Below are positions 7,634 to 14,206 of a stretch of DNA of 18,061 bases, one piece after another. The stretch lies in the NCBI GenBank assembly GCA_937888775.1, contig CALAQT010000171.1:1-18061 (forward strand), in the 5' to 3' direction. A program made the position numbers and the translations under genes. Source of the stretch: an uncultured Actinomycetes bacterium. GTDB taxonomy: Bacteria > Actinomycetota > Thermoleophilia > Solirubrobacterales > Solirubrobacteraceae. How positions within the stretch are numbered: the stretch's first letter is position 1; every line of letters starts with the position of its first letter. The notes beneath the pieces are model-generated. The model searched no databases, was not told where the DNA came from, and saw only the letters and a list, made by a program, of their open reading frames with translations.

Positions 7634-8794
7634 CTACAGTTCTCGCAGGCGCGCGACCGCCTCGACCAGGCGATCGTCGGGCGTGGTCAACGAGATCCGG
7701 AAGAAGCCTTCCCCGTTGGGGCCATAGGCGCCGCCGGGCGAGATGACCACCGCCGCGTGCTCGAGTACGTGCTCGCAATAGGCCGCGGCCGAGGAAAAGC
7801 CCTCCGGCACCGGCGCCCACACGTAGATCGTGCCGCGTGGCGGCGTCACCTGCACCCCGGCCTCCTTCAGCGCGGCACAGACCAGGTCGCGGCGGCGCTG
7901 GTAGACCGCATTCATCGCCTTGACCTCGGCGTCCACCTCTGGACTCAGGGCGGCGGCCCCGGCGAGCTGGACCGCGTCGAAGCACCCGGAGTCGATGTTC
8001 GACTTCAGTCGCCAGTAGCTGGCGATCGCCTCGGCGTTGCCGACGATCGCCGCGCACCGCCAGCCGGTCATGTTGTAGCCCTTGGAGAGCGAGAACACCT
8101 CCACGCCGATCTCCTTGGCGCCGGGGGTGGCCAGGAACGACGGCGCCACGTAGCCGTCGTAGGTGGTCTCGCTGTAGGCGTTGTCATGCACGGCCAGGAA
8201 CCCGGCCTCGCCGGCGAGCTTGACCACGGCCTCGAACAGCCCGTCCGGCACCACAGCTCCGGTCGGGTTGTTGGGGTAGTTGATGAACATCAGCCGGGCA
8301 CGCGCCAGTGCCTCGGCGGGGATCGCGCCGAGGTCGGGAGCGAACCCCAGCTCGGGCACGAGCGCCATCAGCACGGGCTCGGCGTCGGCCATCAGCGGCC
8401 CGCCGGTGTACACGGGATAACCGGGATCGGCGGCCAGCGCCGCGTCACCGGGGTTCAGGAACGCCAGGCTGAGGTTGAAGATGCACTCCTTGGCGCCGAT
8501 CGCCGTCATCACCTCGGTCTCAGGGTCCAGCGTGACGCCGAAGCGGCGGTCATAGAACGCCGCCACCGCCTCGCGGAACTCGCGGCGCCCGCGGTTGGAC
8601 GGATATGTGTGGGTGCTGGGGTCGGCGACGGCGCGCTGTGCGGCGGACACGATCGGTGCATAGGTGGGCATGTCGGGATCGCCGATTCCCAGACTGATCA
8701 CGTCGACGCCGGCCGCGCGCTTGGCGGCGATCTTCTGCTCGAGCTGCGCGAACAGGTACGGGGGGATCTTTTCCAGGCGCCTACTGGGTTGCAT
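7634..8794 (-). CDS. dapL: LL-diaminopimelate aminotransferase-type PLP enzyme
   Basis: A fold-type I, PLP-dependent aminotransferase of 386 residues. The PLP lysine is Lys238 in SLSKGYNMTGWR (235-246); NYPNNPTGA (172-180) and DNAYS (204-208) hold the other cofactor contacts. The opening RRLEKIPPYLFAQLEQK (5-21) and VISLGIGDPDMPT (32-44) match LL-DAP aminotransferases, which convert tetrahydrodipicolinate directly to LL-diaminopimelate in lysine and cell-wall synthesis. Being directly downstream of the dapF homologue supports this over a general aspartate-family aminotransferase. I chose the ATG at 8794, not 8815, because AAGGAG lies 4 nt upstream. It overlaps the end of dapF by 14 nt. Confidence 0.85.
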   Translation of the reverse strand: MQPSRRLEKIPPYLFAQLEQKIAAKRAAGVDVISLGIGDPDMPTYAPIVSAAQRAVADPSTHTYPSNRGRREFREAVAAFYDRRFGVTLDPETEVMTAIGAKECIFNLSLAFLNPGDAALAADPGYPVYTGGPLMADAEPVLMALVPELGFAPDLGAIPAEALARARLMFINYPNNPTGAVVPDGLFEAVVKLAGEAGFLAVHDNAYSETTYDGYVAPSFLATPGAKEIGVEVFSLSKGYNMTGWRCAAIVGNAEAIASYWRLKSNIDSGCFDAVQLAGAAALSPEVDAEVKAMNAVYQRRRDLVCAALKEAGVQVTPPRGTIYVWAPVPEGFSSAAAYCEHVLEHAAVVISPGGAYGPNGEGFFRISLTTPDDRLVEAVARLREL

Positions 8795-9632
8795 GCAGCT
8801 CCTTGATGAAGTCATCGGCCAGGCGCCCGCTGAACACGGGCACCGCCCAGCCGCTCAGATTGACGTGCAGATCCTCGTCCACCTCGACCAGCAGCTCGCC
8901 GCCGTCGAGCACCACGGTGACCGGCGAATCGCCCCCACGCAGGACGTGGGCGACCGCCGCACCGGTGGCGCCGGTACCGCTGGCCGATGTCTCCCCCACG
9001 CCGCGCTCGAAGATCCGAGCGCGGATCCGCTCGGTGGAGAGCGGATGAAACCAGGACACGTTGGTGCGATTGGGGAACAGGCTATGGCGCTCGATCCCGG
9101 GGCCGATTTGCCCGAGCTCGAGCGCCTCGAGCTCGTCCTCGCGCTCGACGTAGATCGAGCACTGCGGGTTTCCGACCGCAACGTGCTGAAAGCTCCAGCG
9201 CCGCGGCGGGTCGACGAGCTCGCCCCGCCCATCGTCGCTTCCGGACGGGTAGTCGTTGCTGGCCAGGCGCGCGCGGCCCATGTCGAGTGTGCAGGTAGTC
9301 GGCGAGCTGATCGTCGGGCGCATCTCGCCGGCCGCCGTCTGGATCGAGAACGCATCGGTGTGCGCCCAGCCGCGCCGGCGCAGGTAAAGCGCGGCCTCGC
9401 GCGCGCCGTTGCCCGACAGCTCGGCCTCCGATCCATCCGGATTGAAAATCCGCAGTCGGGCCACGAAGCCGGGTTGATCAGGCGCTGCGAGCAGCAGGAT
9501 GCCGTCGGCGAACACCCCCGTGTGCCCGGCGCACAGCGCGCGAATCCGCGCGCCGGTCAGCTCGAATGGGAGCGCGGAGGACTCGACGATCAGGTAGTCG
9601 TTTCCCAGCGCTTGCCATTTCTCGAACTCCAC
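8781..9632 (-). CDS. dapF: Diaminopimelate epimerase homologue with both catalytic Cys replaced by Ser
   Basis: A 283-residue DapF-family protein. Canonical DapF interconverts LL- and meso-diaminopimelate using two cysteines as acid and base. The fold signatures are present: KWQALGNDYLIVE (5-17), FNPDGSEAELSGNGAR (63-78), VGNPQCSIYV (153-162) and FERGVGETSASGTGA (208-222). At the first catalytic position (QCGNG in typical enzymes) the sequence is LSGNG (Ser73, codon TCG at 9414-9416). At the second (ACGTG) it is ASGTG (Ser218, codon AGC at 8979-8981). The activity is therefore uncertain. The GTG at 9632 matches the normal N-terminus; the frame stays open to 9803, but that part overlaps the divergent gene. 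It starts the dapF-dapL-hflX-dut transcript. Confidence 0.85.
   Translation of the reverse strand: MEFEKWQALGNDYLIVESSALPFELTGARIRALCAGHTGVFADGILLLAAPDQPGFVARLRIFNPDGSEAELSGNGAREAALYLRRRGWAHTDAFSIQTAAGEMRPTISSPTTCTLDMGRARLASNDYPSGSDDGRGELVDPPRRWSFQHVAVGNPQCSIYVEREDELEALELGQIGPGIERHSLFPNRTNVSWFHPLSTERIRARIFERGVGETSASGTGATGAAVAHVLRGGDSPVTVVLDGGELLVEVDEDLHVNLSGWAVPVFSGRLADDFIKELHATQ
8799..8804 (-). promoter_or_regulatory. Ribosome binding site that decides the dapL start
   Basis: AAGGAG on the minus strand lies 4 nt upstream of the ATG at 8794, inside the last codons of dapF. It favours this start over the in-frame ATG 21 nt further upstream and shows that the aminotransferase is translated from the dapF transcript. 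Confidence 0.65.
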
Positions 9633-9640
9633 GCGGCGGG

Positions 9641-9646
9641 AGTGTA
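9641..9646 (-). promoter_or_regulatory. Possible -10 element for dapF
   Basis: On the minus strand TACACT (TAnnnT pattern) ends 8 nt before the dapF GTG at 9632. No ribosome site is visible, consistent with a near-leaderless transcript. Only 34 nt separate the dapF start from the divergent start at 9667, and a TACCGT at 9651-9656 on the plus strand could serve the other gene. Both matches are short. Confidence 0.3.
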
Positions 9647-9666
9647 TGTGTACCGTCGCGTGCGCC

Positions 9667-11088
9667 ATGGTGAGACGCATCCTCGCGGCGCCGCGCACGC
9701 CGCTGATCCTGCTCGCGCTCGTTTCGCTGCTGTCGCTGGCCGCCCGCTCGGCGTGGCTCGGAGAGCCCTGCCAGTCACCGTGCAACCGCGCCGGCGACCA
9801 CACGCTGGTGTTCGACGAGGCCTACTACGTCAACGCGGCCCGCGTGATCGCCGGGCTGCGGCCAGCGCCGGGGGACCACTATGCCGACGCGCCGCCCGGC
9901 ACCGACCCCAACGCCGAGCACCCTCAGGGCGCCAAGCTGATCATGGCCGCCAGCATCGAGCTGTTCGGGGACGGACCGTTCGCCTGGCGGCTGGGCAGCC
10001 TGATCTTCGGATCGATCGCGATCCTGGGCGTGTTCGCACTGGTGTGCGCGGCGGGCGGCAACCGCTGGCTGGCGCTCGGCGCCAGCACGCTGATGGCCTG
10101 CGACAACCTGCTGCTGGTCCACAGCCGGATCGGCACGCTGGACATCTACGTGCTGGCCCCGATGCTGTGGGGCGTGGCTCTTTACCTGCGCGGGCGGGTG
10201 ATCCCGGCGGGAGTCGTGCTGGCGGTCGCGGCGTGCTTCAAGCTCGTTGCCCCCTACGCGTTATTGATACTGGGGCTGATCGAGCTGGGGCGGATCCTGA
10301 CCGCGCGGGGCAATCCCCACCGGCCGGATGGTTGGACGCTCAAGCGGGCGCTGCGGCGCCTGATCCCCTGCGCGTTCACGGCCGCGGGCGTGTTCGTCGG
10401 CCTGCTGGCGATCATGGATCGCATCGCAACGCCCTATGCCGACGCGGACGCCAAGCTGATCACCGGCGGCGCATTTGCGCACATCGCGCACATGTTCTCC
10501 TACGCCGCGCAGCAGACCAGCCCCCACGGACCCCAGGGGATCGCCTCCTACCCGTGGCAATGGCTGTTCGACTACAAACCGATCACCTACCTGCGGATCA
10601 ATCCATCCAATCCCGGCGCCGGCCTGGGCGCGATCCACCCCGTGTCGCGCTTCTTCGGCATGATCAGCCCGCCGATCATGGTGCTGTGGATCCCGGCGAT
10701 GCTGTTCTGTCTATACCGGCTGGTCCTGGCGTCAGGGCTGCGCCGGCGCCAGAGCGGCGTCCAGTCAGCGATCGCGGATCCGTCACTCGCCAGCTGGGAA
10801 TCCGGCTCCGCCGCGCCCACGCAGGTCCCGATCGTGGGACTGGCGTGGTTCCTCGGCACCTGGGTGCCCTTCGAGCTGCTCAGCGTGATCTACAGCCGGA
10901 CGAGCTACATCTACTACATGGTGATCGTGATGCCCGGCATCTACGTCGCGATCTGCTACCTGCTCGCGGGCGTCTGGCGACTGGAGGCCGGCAACTGGGC
11001 CCGCGCGGCCCGATGGTCCACGGGCGCGTGGGCCTTCTCGGTGCTGGCGGCGGTCGTGGTGATGTATCCGTTTACGCCGCTGTTCTAG
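9667..11088 (+). CDS. PMT-family (GT39-like) polyprenyl-phosphate-dependent glycosyltransferase, membrane protein
   Basis: A polytopic membrane protein of about 473 residues with roughly ten hydrophobic segments. The first (about 11-30) is followed by an extracytoplasmic loop carrying FDEAYYVNAARVI (49-61), where the Asp-Glu pair matches the catalytic acidic motif of protein O-mannosyltransferases, and then EHPQGAKLIM (84-93), another hallmark. Such enzymes transfer a sugar from a lipid-phosphate carrier to proteins outside the membrane. The acceptor is unknown. The ATG at 9667 is chosen; an in-frame ATG at 9646 with GGGAG only 3 nt upstream is possible. It is divergent from dapF and convergent with miaA (19-nt gap), so it interrupts the usual miaA-dapF adjacency. 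Confidence 0.86.
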   Translation: MVRRILAAPRTPLILLALVSLLSLAARSAWLGEPCQSPCNRAGDHTLVFDEAYYVNAARVIAGLRPAPGDHYADAPPGTDPNAEHPQGAKLIMAASIELFGDGPFAWRLGSLIFGSIAILGVFALVCAAGGNRWLALGASTLMACDNLLLVHSRIGTLDIYVLAPMLWGVALYLRGRVIPAGVVLAVAACFKLVAPYALLILGLIELGRILTARGNPHRPDGWTLKRALRRLIPCAFTAAGVFVGLLAIMDRIATPYADADAKLITGGAFAHIAHMFSYAAQQTSPHGPQGIASYPWQWLFDYKPITYLRINPSNPGAGLGAIHPVSRFFGMISPPIMVLWIPAMLFCLYRLVLASGLRRRQSGVQSAIADPSLASWESGSAAPTQVPIVGLAWFLGTWVPFELLSVIYSRTSYIYYMVIVMPGIYVAICYLLAGVWRLEAGNWARAARWSTGAWAFSVLAAVVVMYPFTPLF

Positions 11089-11107
11089 GGTGGTGAGATC
11101 TTCTGAA

Positions 11108-12019
11108 TCACGGCACTAGCCACAGCGCCAGCACCCGGTCGGCGGCCTGGTCGGGGGACAGCTCGGTCGCGTCCAGCTCGTGGGCGCCGGCGAGCTTGCG
11201 CATCCAGGTCAGCTGCCGGCGTGCATAGTTGCGCGTGCGCCGCTTCATCGCCTCGACGTCGCCGCTGAGCAGTTCGTCGAAGCCGAGCGCCTTGCGAGCG
11301 GTGGGCGAGGCTCCCAGGGCATTGGCGCGGCGGACCTCGCCTTCGACGCCATCGGCGAGCATCTGGCCGACCCGCGCGTCGATCTGGGCGTAGAGCTGCG
11401 CGCGCGCCATCACGAGCCCCACCAGCAGCGTGCGATGGCGCGTGGCGGCGGTCCACAGCTCGGACTCCTCCGGCGGTGCTTCCAGCTCGCCGGAGTCCAG
11501 CAGCTCCAGGGCGCGCACGATCCGCTGGCGGTCACTGTGCTCGATCTCGGCTGCCGCCCACGGAGCGCGCTGCGTCAGAACCCGATGCAGCGCCTCAGGC
11601 CCGCGGCGCTGCAGCTCGGCCGTCCAGCGTTCACGTACGCCTTCGGCGGGAGGCGGGCGCAAGCTCAGCTCGCCCAGCGCGGCGCGCAGATATAGACCGG
11701 TCCCCCCCACCACGATCGGTCGCCGTCCGGCCGCCAGCAGTTCGTCGATCTCAGCGTGCGCGAGCTCGGCATACTGACCGGCGCTGAAGCTCGCATCGAC
11801 GGGCAGGAACGAGATCAGGCGGTGCTCCAGGGCGGCCCGCTGTGCCGGGCTGGGCGCGCCGGTCAGCGTCTCCAGGCCCGCGTAGACCTGGAGCGCGTCG
11901 GCCGAGACCGCTACCGGCTGCTCGCCGAGCGCCCGCAGGCGTTGCGCCAGCGCGATCGCCACGGCTGTCTTGCCGACACCGGTGGGGCCGAACAGCGCGA
12001 TCACCTCGGGCCTGCTCAC
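11108..12019 (-). CDS. miaA: tRNA dimethylallyltransferase MiaA
   Basis: Transfers a dimethylallyl group to N6 of A37 in tRNAs reading UNN codons, the substrate step for MiaB. The protein is 303 residues from the GTG at 12019, close to the family length. It has the P-loop GPTGVGKT (11-18), SADALQVY (39-46, catalytic Asp41), VGGTGLYLRA (104-113), and the C-terminal ARKALGFDEL and RTRNYARRQLTWMRKL, which match tRNA-binding motifs of the family. The open frame runs back to 12133, but the extra 38 residues are basic, low-complexity and overlap the FIST remnant on the other strand. A GATACT lies 7 nt upstream of the GTG and no ribosome site is evident. Its partner miaB lies about 3.2 kb away on the same strand. 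Confidence 0.94.
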   Translation of the reverse strand: MSRPEVIALFGPTGVGKTAVAIALAQRLRALGEQPVAVSADALQVYAGLETLTGAPSPAQRAALEHRLISFLPVDASFSAGQYAELAHAEIDELLAAGRRPIVVGGTGLYLRAALGELSLRPPPAEGVRERWTAELQRRGPEALHRVLTQRAPWAAAEIEHSDRQRIVRALELLDSGELEAPPEESELWTAATRHRTLLVGLVMARAQLYAQIDARVGQMLADGVEGEVRRANALGASPTARKALGFDELLSGDVEAMKRRTRNYARRQLTWMRKLAGAHELDATELSPDQAADRVLALWLVP

Positions 12020-12042
12020 CCCGCGGAGTATCGTGAACCGGT

Positions 12043-12228
12043 GGCGAGCGGAGCGCGACCGGGTGGCCGGCGCTCGAGGGCGCCGAGGCCGACTTGGTGG
12101 TGGTGTTCGCGGCCGGTGCTCATCTGGCCGCACCCGAGGCGATGCTGGAGGGCGTCCACGCCGAACTGTCCCCGTCTGTGCTCGTCGGCTGCGGCGCCGG
12201 CGGGGTGACCGCCCCGCCGCGCGCCGAG
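12043..12228 (+). pseudogene. Remnant of a FIST N-terminal sensory domain gene
   Basis: Between divergent miaA and the dehydrogenase, one plus-strand frame reads ADLVVVFAAGAHLAAPEAML (12088-12147) followed shortly by VLVGCGAGGV (12178-12207). This matches the N-terminal core of FIST domains: a hydrophobic strand ending in VFA, then the GCxxGG turn. After about 60 codons the similarity ends and the frame runs into the dehydrogenase gene in another phase. Upstream there is an in-frame stop at 12034-12036 and no good start. A GTG at 12033 in another frame begins a short basic peptide that could be the shifted original N-terminus. FIST proteins usually exceed 350 residues, so this is a truncated relic. 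Assignment rests on motif recognition only. Confidence 0.55.
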
Positions 12229-12230
12229 GG

Positions 12231-12236
12231 TAGACT
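12231..12236 (+). promoter_or_regulatory. Possible -10 element for the dehydrogenase gene
   Basis: TAGACT (TAnnnT pattern) ends 8 nt before the GTG at 12245. The same arrangement is seen at hflX and dapF and suggests a near-leaderless mRNA. The overlapping GAGGGT at 12226-12231 could instead act as a distant ribosome site. Confidence 0.3.
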
Positions 12237-12244
12237 GCCGCCCC

Positions 12245-13060
12245 GTGAGCTCTGGCGACGGCAGCCTGCGCGCCGGCACGGCGGTACTCCTGACCGGGGC
12301 CACGGGTGGCATCGGCCAGGCGATCGCCCGCGCGCTGGCCGACCGGGGCGCGCGGCTGATCATGACCGCCCGCCGCGCCGGGCTGCTGGACACGCTGGCC
12401 GGTGAGGTGAGCGGCCGGGCGGTCACCTGCGATCTCGCGCAGCGAGCCGATGTGCGGCGACTCGCCGCCGTAGCCGAGTCAGAGCGGGTGGACGTGCTGG
12501 TGGCAAACGCGGCGCTGCCGGCGTCGGGCCTGCTGACCGAGCTGACCGCCGAGCAGGTGGACCGGATGCTCGAGGTCAACCTGCGCGCGCCGATTGCGCT
12601 CGCTCATGCTTTGGCTCCCGGGATGGTCGCCCGGCGCAGCGGACACATGGTGTTCATCTCCTCGCTGGCCGGCAAGGCCGCCTCCCCCGCTTCATCGCTT
12701 TACTCCGCCACCAAGTTCGGACTGCGCGGATTCGCGCTTGGTCTGCGCGCCGATCTGCACGACCACGGGGTGGGTGTCTCGATCGTCCTGCCGGGCTTCA
12801 TCCGCGACGCCGGCATGTTCGCCGACGCCGGCGTCAAGCTGCCGCGCGGGGTCGGTACGCGAACGCCCCAGGACGTCGCGGCGGGCGTGATCCGCGCCAT
12901 CGACCACAACCGGGCCGAGGTCGAGGTCGCAGCACTGGGACTGCGCCTCGGCGCCACGTTCGCCGCGGTGGCGCCGGAGGCCGCGGCCAGCGTCAGCCGG
13001 CGGATGGGCTCTGACCGGATCGCCACCCAGATGGCCGAGGGCCAGCGGGACAAGCGCTGA
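12245..13060 (+). CDS. Short-chain dehydrogenase/reductase (SDR family)
   Basis: A 271-residue classical SDR, an NAD(P)-dependent oxidoreductase of unknown substrate. It has the cofactor motif TGATGGIG (17-24), NAA (88-90), the active-site Ser140 in ISSLAG and the YxxxK pair Tyr153/Lys157 in YSATK. Arginines after strand beta-2 (TARRAG, 41-46) favour NADP(H). The GTG at 12245 places the glycine motif normally. It stands alone on the plus strand, after a FIST-gene relic and converging on the MscS gene, so context gives no pathway. Confidence 0.9.
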   Translation: MSSGDGSLRAGTAVLLTGATGGIGQAIARALADRGARLIMTARRAGLLDTLAGEVSGRAVTCDLAQRADVRRLAAVAESERVDVLVANAALPASGLLTELTAEQVDRMLEVNLRAPIALAHALAPGMVARRSGHMVFISSLAGKAASPASSLYSATKFGLRGFALGLRADLHDHGVGVSIVLPGFIRDAGMFADAGVKLPRGVGTRTPQDVAAGVIRAIDHNRAEVEVAALGLRLGATFAAVAPEAAASVSRRMGSDRIATQMAEGQRDKR

Positions 13061-13084
13061 CAGGCCGTGCATTGTTGGCTGCGG

Positions 13085-13157
13085 CGGCTAGCGCTGGTGG
13101 CGGGGGGCTAGCTGTGGGCGGCGGCTAGCGCGGGTGGCGGGAGCGGCTAGCTCTGGG
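13085..13157. repeat. Imperfect tandem repeat with four GCTAGC palindromes
   Basis: The gap between the convergent dehydrogenase and channel genes carries two similar units of about 37-39 bp. Each contains GCTAGC, a GGTGGCGGG-like stretch, and a second GCTAGC followed by TGTGGGCG or TCTGGGCA. GCTAGC occurs at 13087-13092, 13107-13112, 13124-13129 and 13146-13151. I saw the hexamer nowhere else in the window. The last copy overlaps the stop codon of the channel gene (CTA at 13147-13149 on the plus strand), so the duplication reaches into coding sequence. There is no clear terminator in this gap. Confidence 0.7.
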
Positions 13158-14148
13158 CAGTGGCGTGCTCGCCGGTCACCGATGCCAGCGCGGCGATGAT
13201 CTCGTCGGCGAGCTTGGCTCCGTCGTCGGCGATCTCAGGAGTGGCCTGCACCCTGACGACCAGGTCGTCGCCGTCGACCTCCTCGAGCAGGACAGACGCG
13301 TTCTTGGACCGGATCGGAGTGCTGATCTCCTGGTCGAGGATCGCCTGCACCTGGCTCGGGCGCACGCCGGATGAGAGCCGGACCTTGACGTCCACCGAGT
13401 CGGGCTCGCGCAGCGGGACCACCGCCGCGGCCAGCACGACGCTGTTGGGGATCATCACCCGATCCTCACCGCGCGCAAGGGTTGTGTACAGCAGGCCCAG
13501 CGAGCTGACGATCCCCTCGACCGAGCCGCCGACGGCCCCCGCCTGCAGCCGAATCAGCTCGCCGACGCGGAACGGCCGCGCGCTGAGCAGGACCATCCCG
13601 GCGATCAGGTTGCCGAGGGTCTGCTGCGCGGCGAGACCGAACACGACCGCGGTGAACCCGCCGCCGAGCGCGAGGGTCTGCGGCGACAGGCCGAGGACCC
13701 TGAGCGCGATCAGGAAGGTGGTCACGATCGTGGCCAGGCGGATCAGGAACCCGACCGTCCCGGCGGTCGCTGGATCCATGCGCCGGAAGAACGTCGGCGC
13801 GGCCGCGCGGCCGACATCGCGCGAGAACGCCCAGCCGAGCGCCACGAGCGCTATGACGGTGGCGATCTGCAGCGGGGTCTCCCACTGACTCTTGCTCGTG
13901 ATGTGCAGCCATGGCTTGCGATGGTCGTATACGACCAGCACGCCGACCAGCAGCGGCACGAGGACCAGCGCTTCGCGTTGCGCCTTGCGCACCGCGCGCT
14001 GGCTGACGTCGACCGCCAGACCCACGCGCTCCCAGGCCTCGCTGCGCGTGTCGAACATCCGCTCCAGGTGCAGATCTTTACGCGATCTGAAGTTCTTTCG
14101 CATCGTGTGAAGGTTGTCGAGGTCGGGTTTCTGCTTGATTACTACCAC
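13147..14148 (-). CDS. MscS-family mechanosensitive channel
   Basis: A small-conductance mechanosensitive channel-like membrane protein, up to 333 residues, that would open under membrane tension. Hydrophobic segments lie at about 60-74, 92-109 and 131-152. They are followed by the pore-lining TM3-like helix rich in Gly and Ala (about 161-190, with GGGFTAVVFGLAAQQTLGN) and the start of the beta domain at RPFRVGELIR (191-200). EGIVSSLGLLYTTLARGEDR and VMIPNS (231-236) are typical of the MscS beta domain. The N-terminal 55 residues are highly charged. The start is uncertain: GTG at 14148 or ATG at 14103, neither with a clear ribosome site. It follows the radical SAM gene, but an intrinsic terminator lies between them. 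Confidence 0.88.
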   Translation of the reverse strand: MVVIKQKPDLDNLHTMRKNFRSRKDLHLERMFDTRSEAWERVGLAVDVSQRAVRKAQREALVLVPLLVGVLVVYDHRKPWLHITSKSQWETPLQIATVIALVALGWAFSRDVGRAAAPTFFRRMDPATAGTVGFLIRLATIVTTFLIALRVLGLSPQTLALGGGFTAVVFGLAAQQTLGNLIAGMVLLSARPFRVGELIRLQAGAVGGSVEGIVSSLGLLYTTLARGEDRVMIPNSVVLAAAVVPLREPDSVDVKVRLSSGVRPSQVQAILDQEISTPIRSKNASVLLEEVDGDDLVVRVQATPEIADDGAKLADEIIAALASVTGEHATAQS

Positions 14149-14174
14149 CGGCCAGACGCTGCGGTTTCACCCGC

Positions 14175-14206
14175 AAAACATCAGAAAAGTCGCTGCTGGG
14201 CGACTT
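14175..14206 (-). terminator. Intrinsic terminator overlapping the 3' end of the radical SAM gene
   Basis: On the minus strand AAGTCGC (14206-14200) and GCGACTT (14193-14187) form a perfect 7-bp stem with a 6-nt loop. The stem runs into TTTT at 14188-14185, the stop codon TGA at 14183-14181, and a second TTTT at 14178-14175. The hairpin therefore encodes the last residues of the protein. It would end the radical SAM transcript before the MscS gene. Confidence 0.65.

Noticed and set aside
9633..9803. N-terminal extension of the dapF frame.
   Set aside because: It runs into the divergent PMT gene and has no family similarity; DapF proteins begin near the KWQALGND motif.
8664..11096. An 810-codon open frame on the plus strand crossing dapL, dapF and the PMT gene.
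   Set aside because: Its translation is Arg/Ala/Gly-rich with no domain, and it is antisense to or out of frame with genes that carry clear motifs. It is a GC-rich shadow frame.
13085..13157. GCTAGC repeats considered as a CRISPR array or tRNA-like structure.
   Set aside because: Only two imperfect units without uniform spacers, no cas genes, and no tRNA cloverleaf or anticodon arm.
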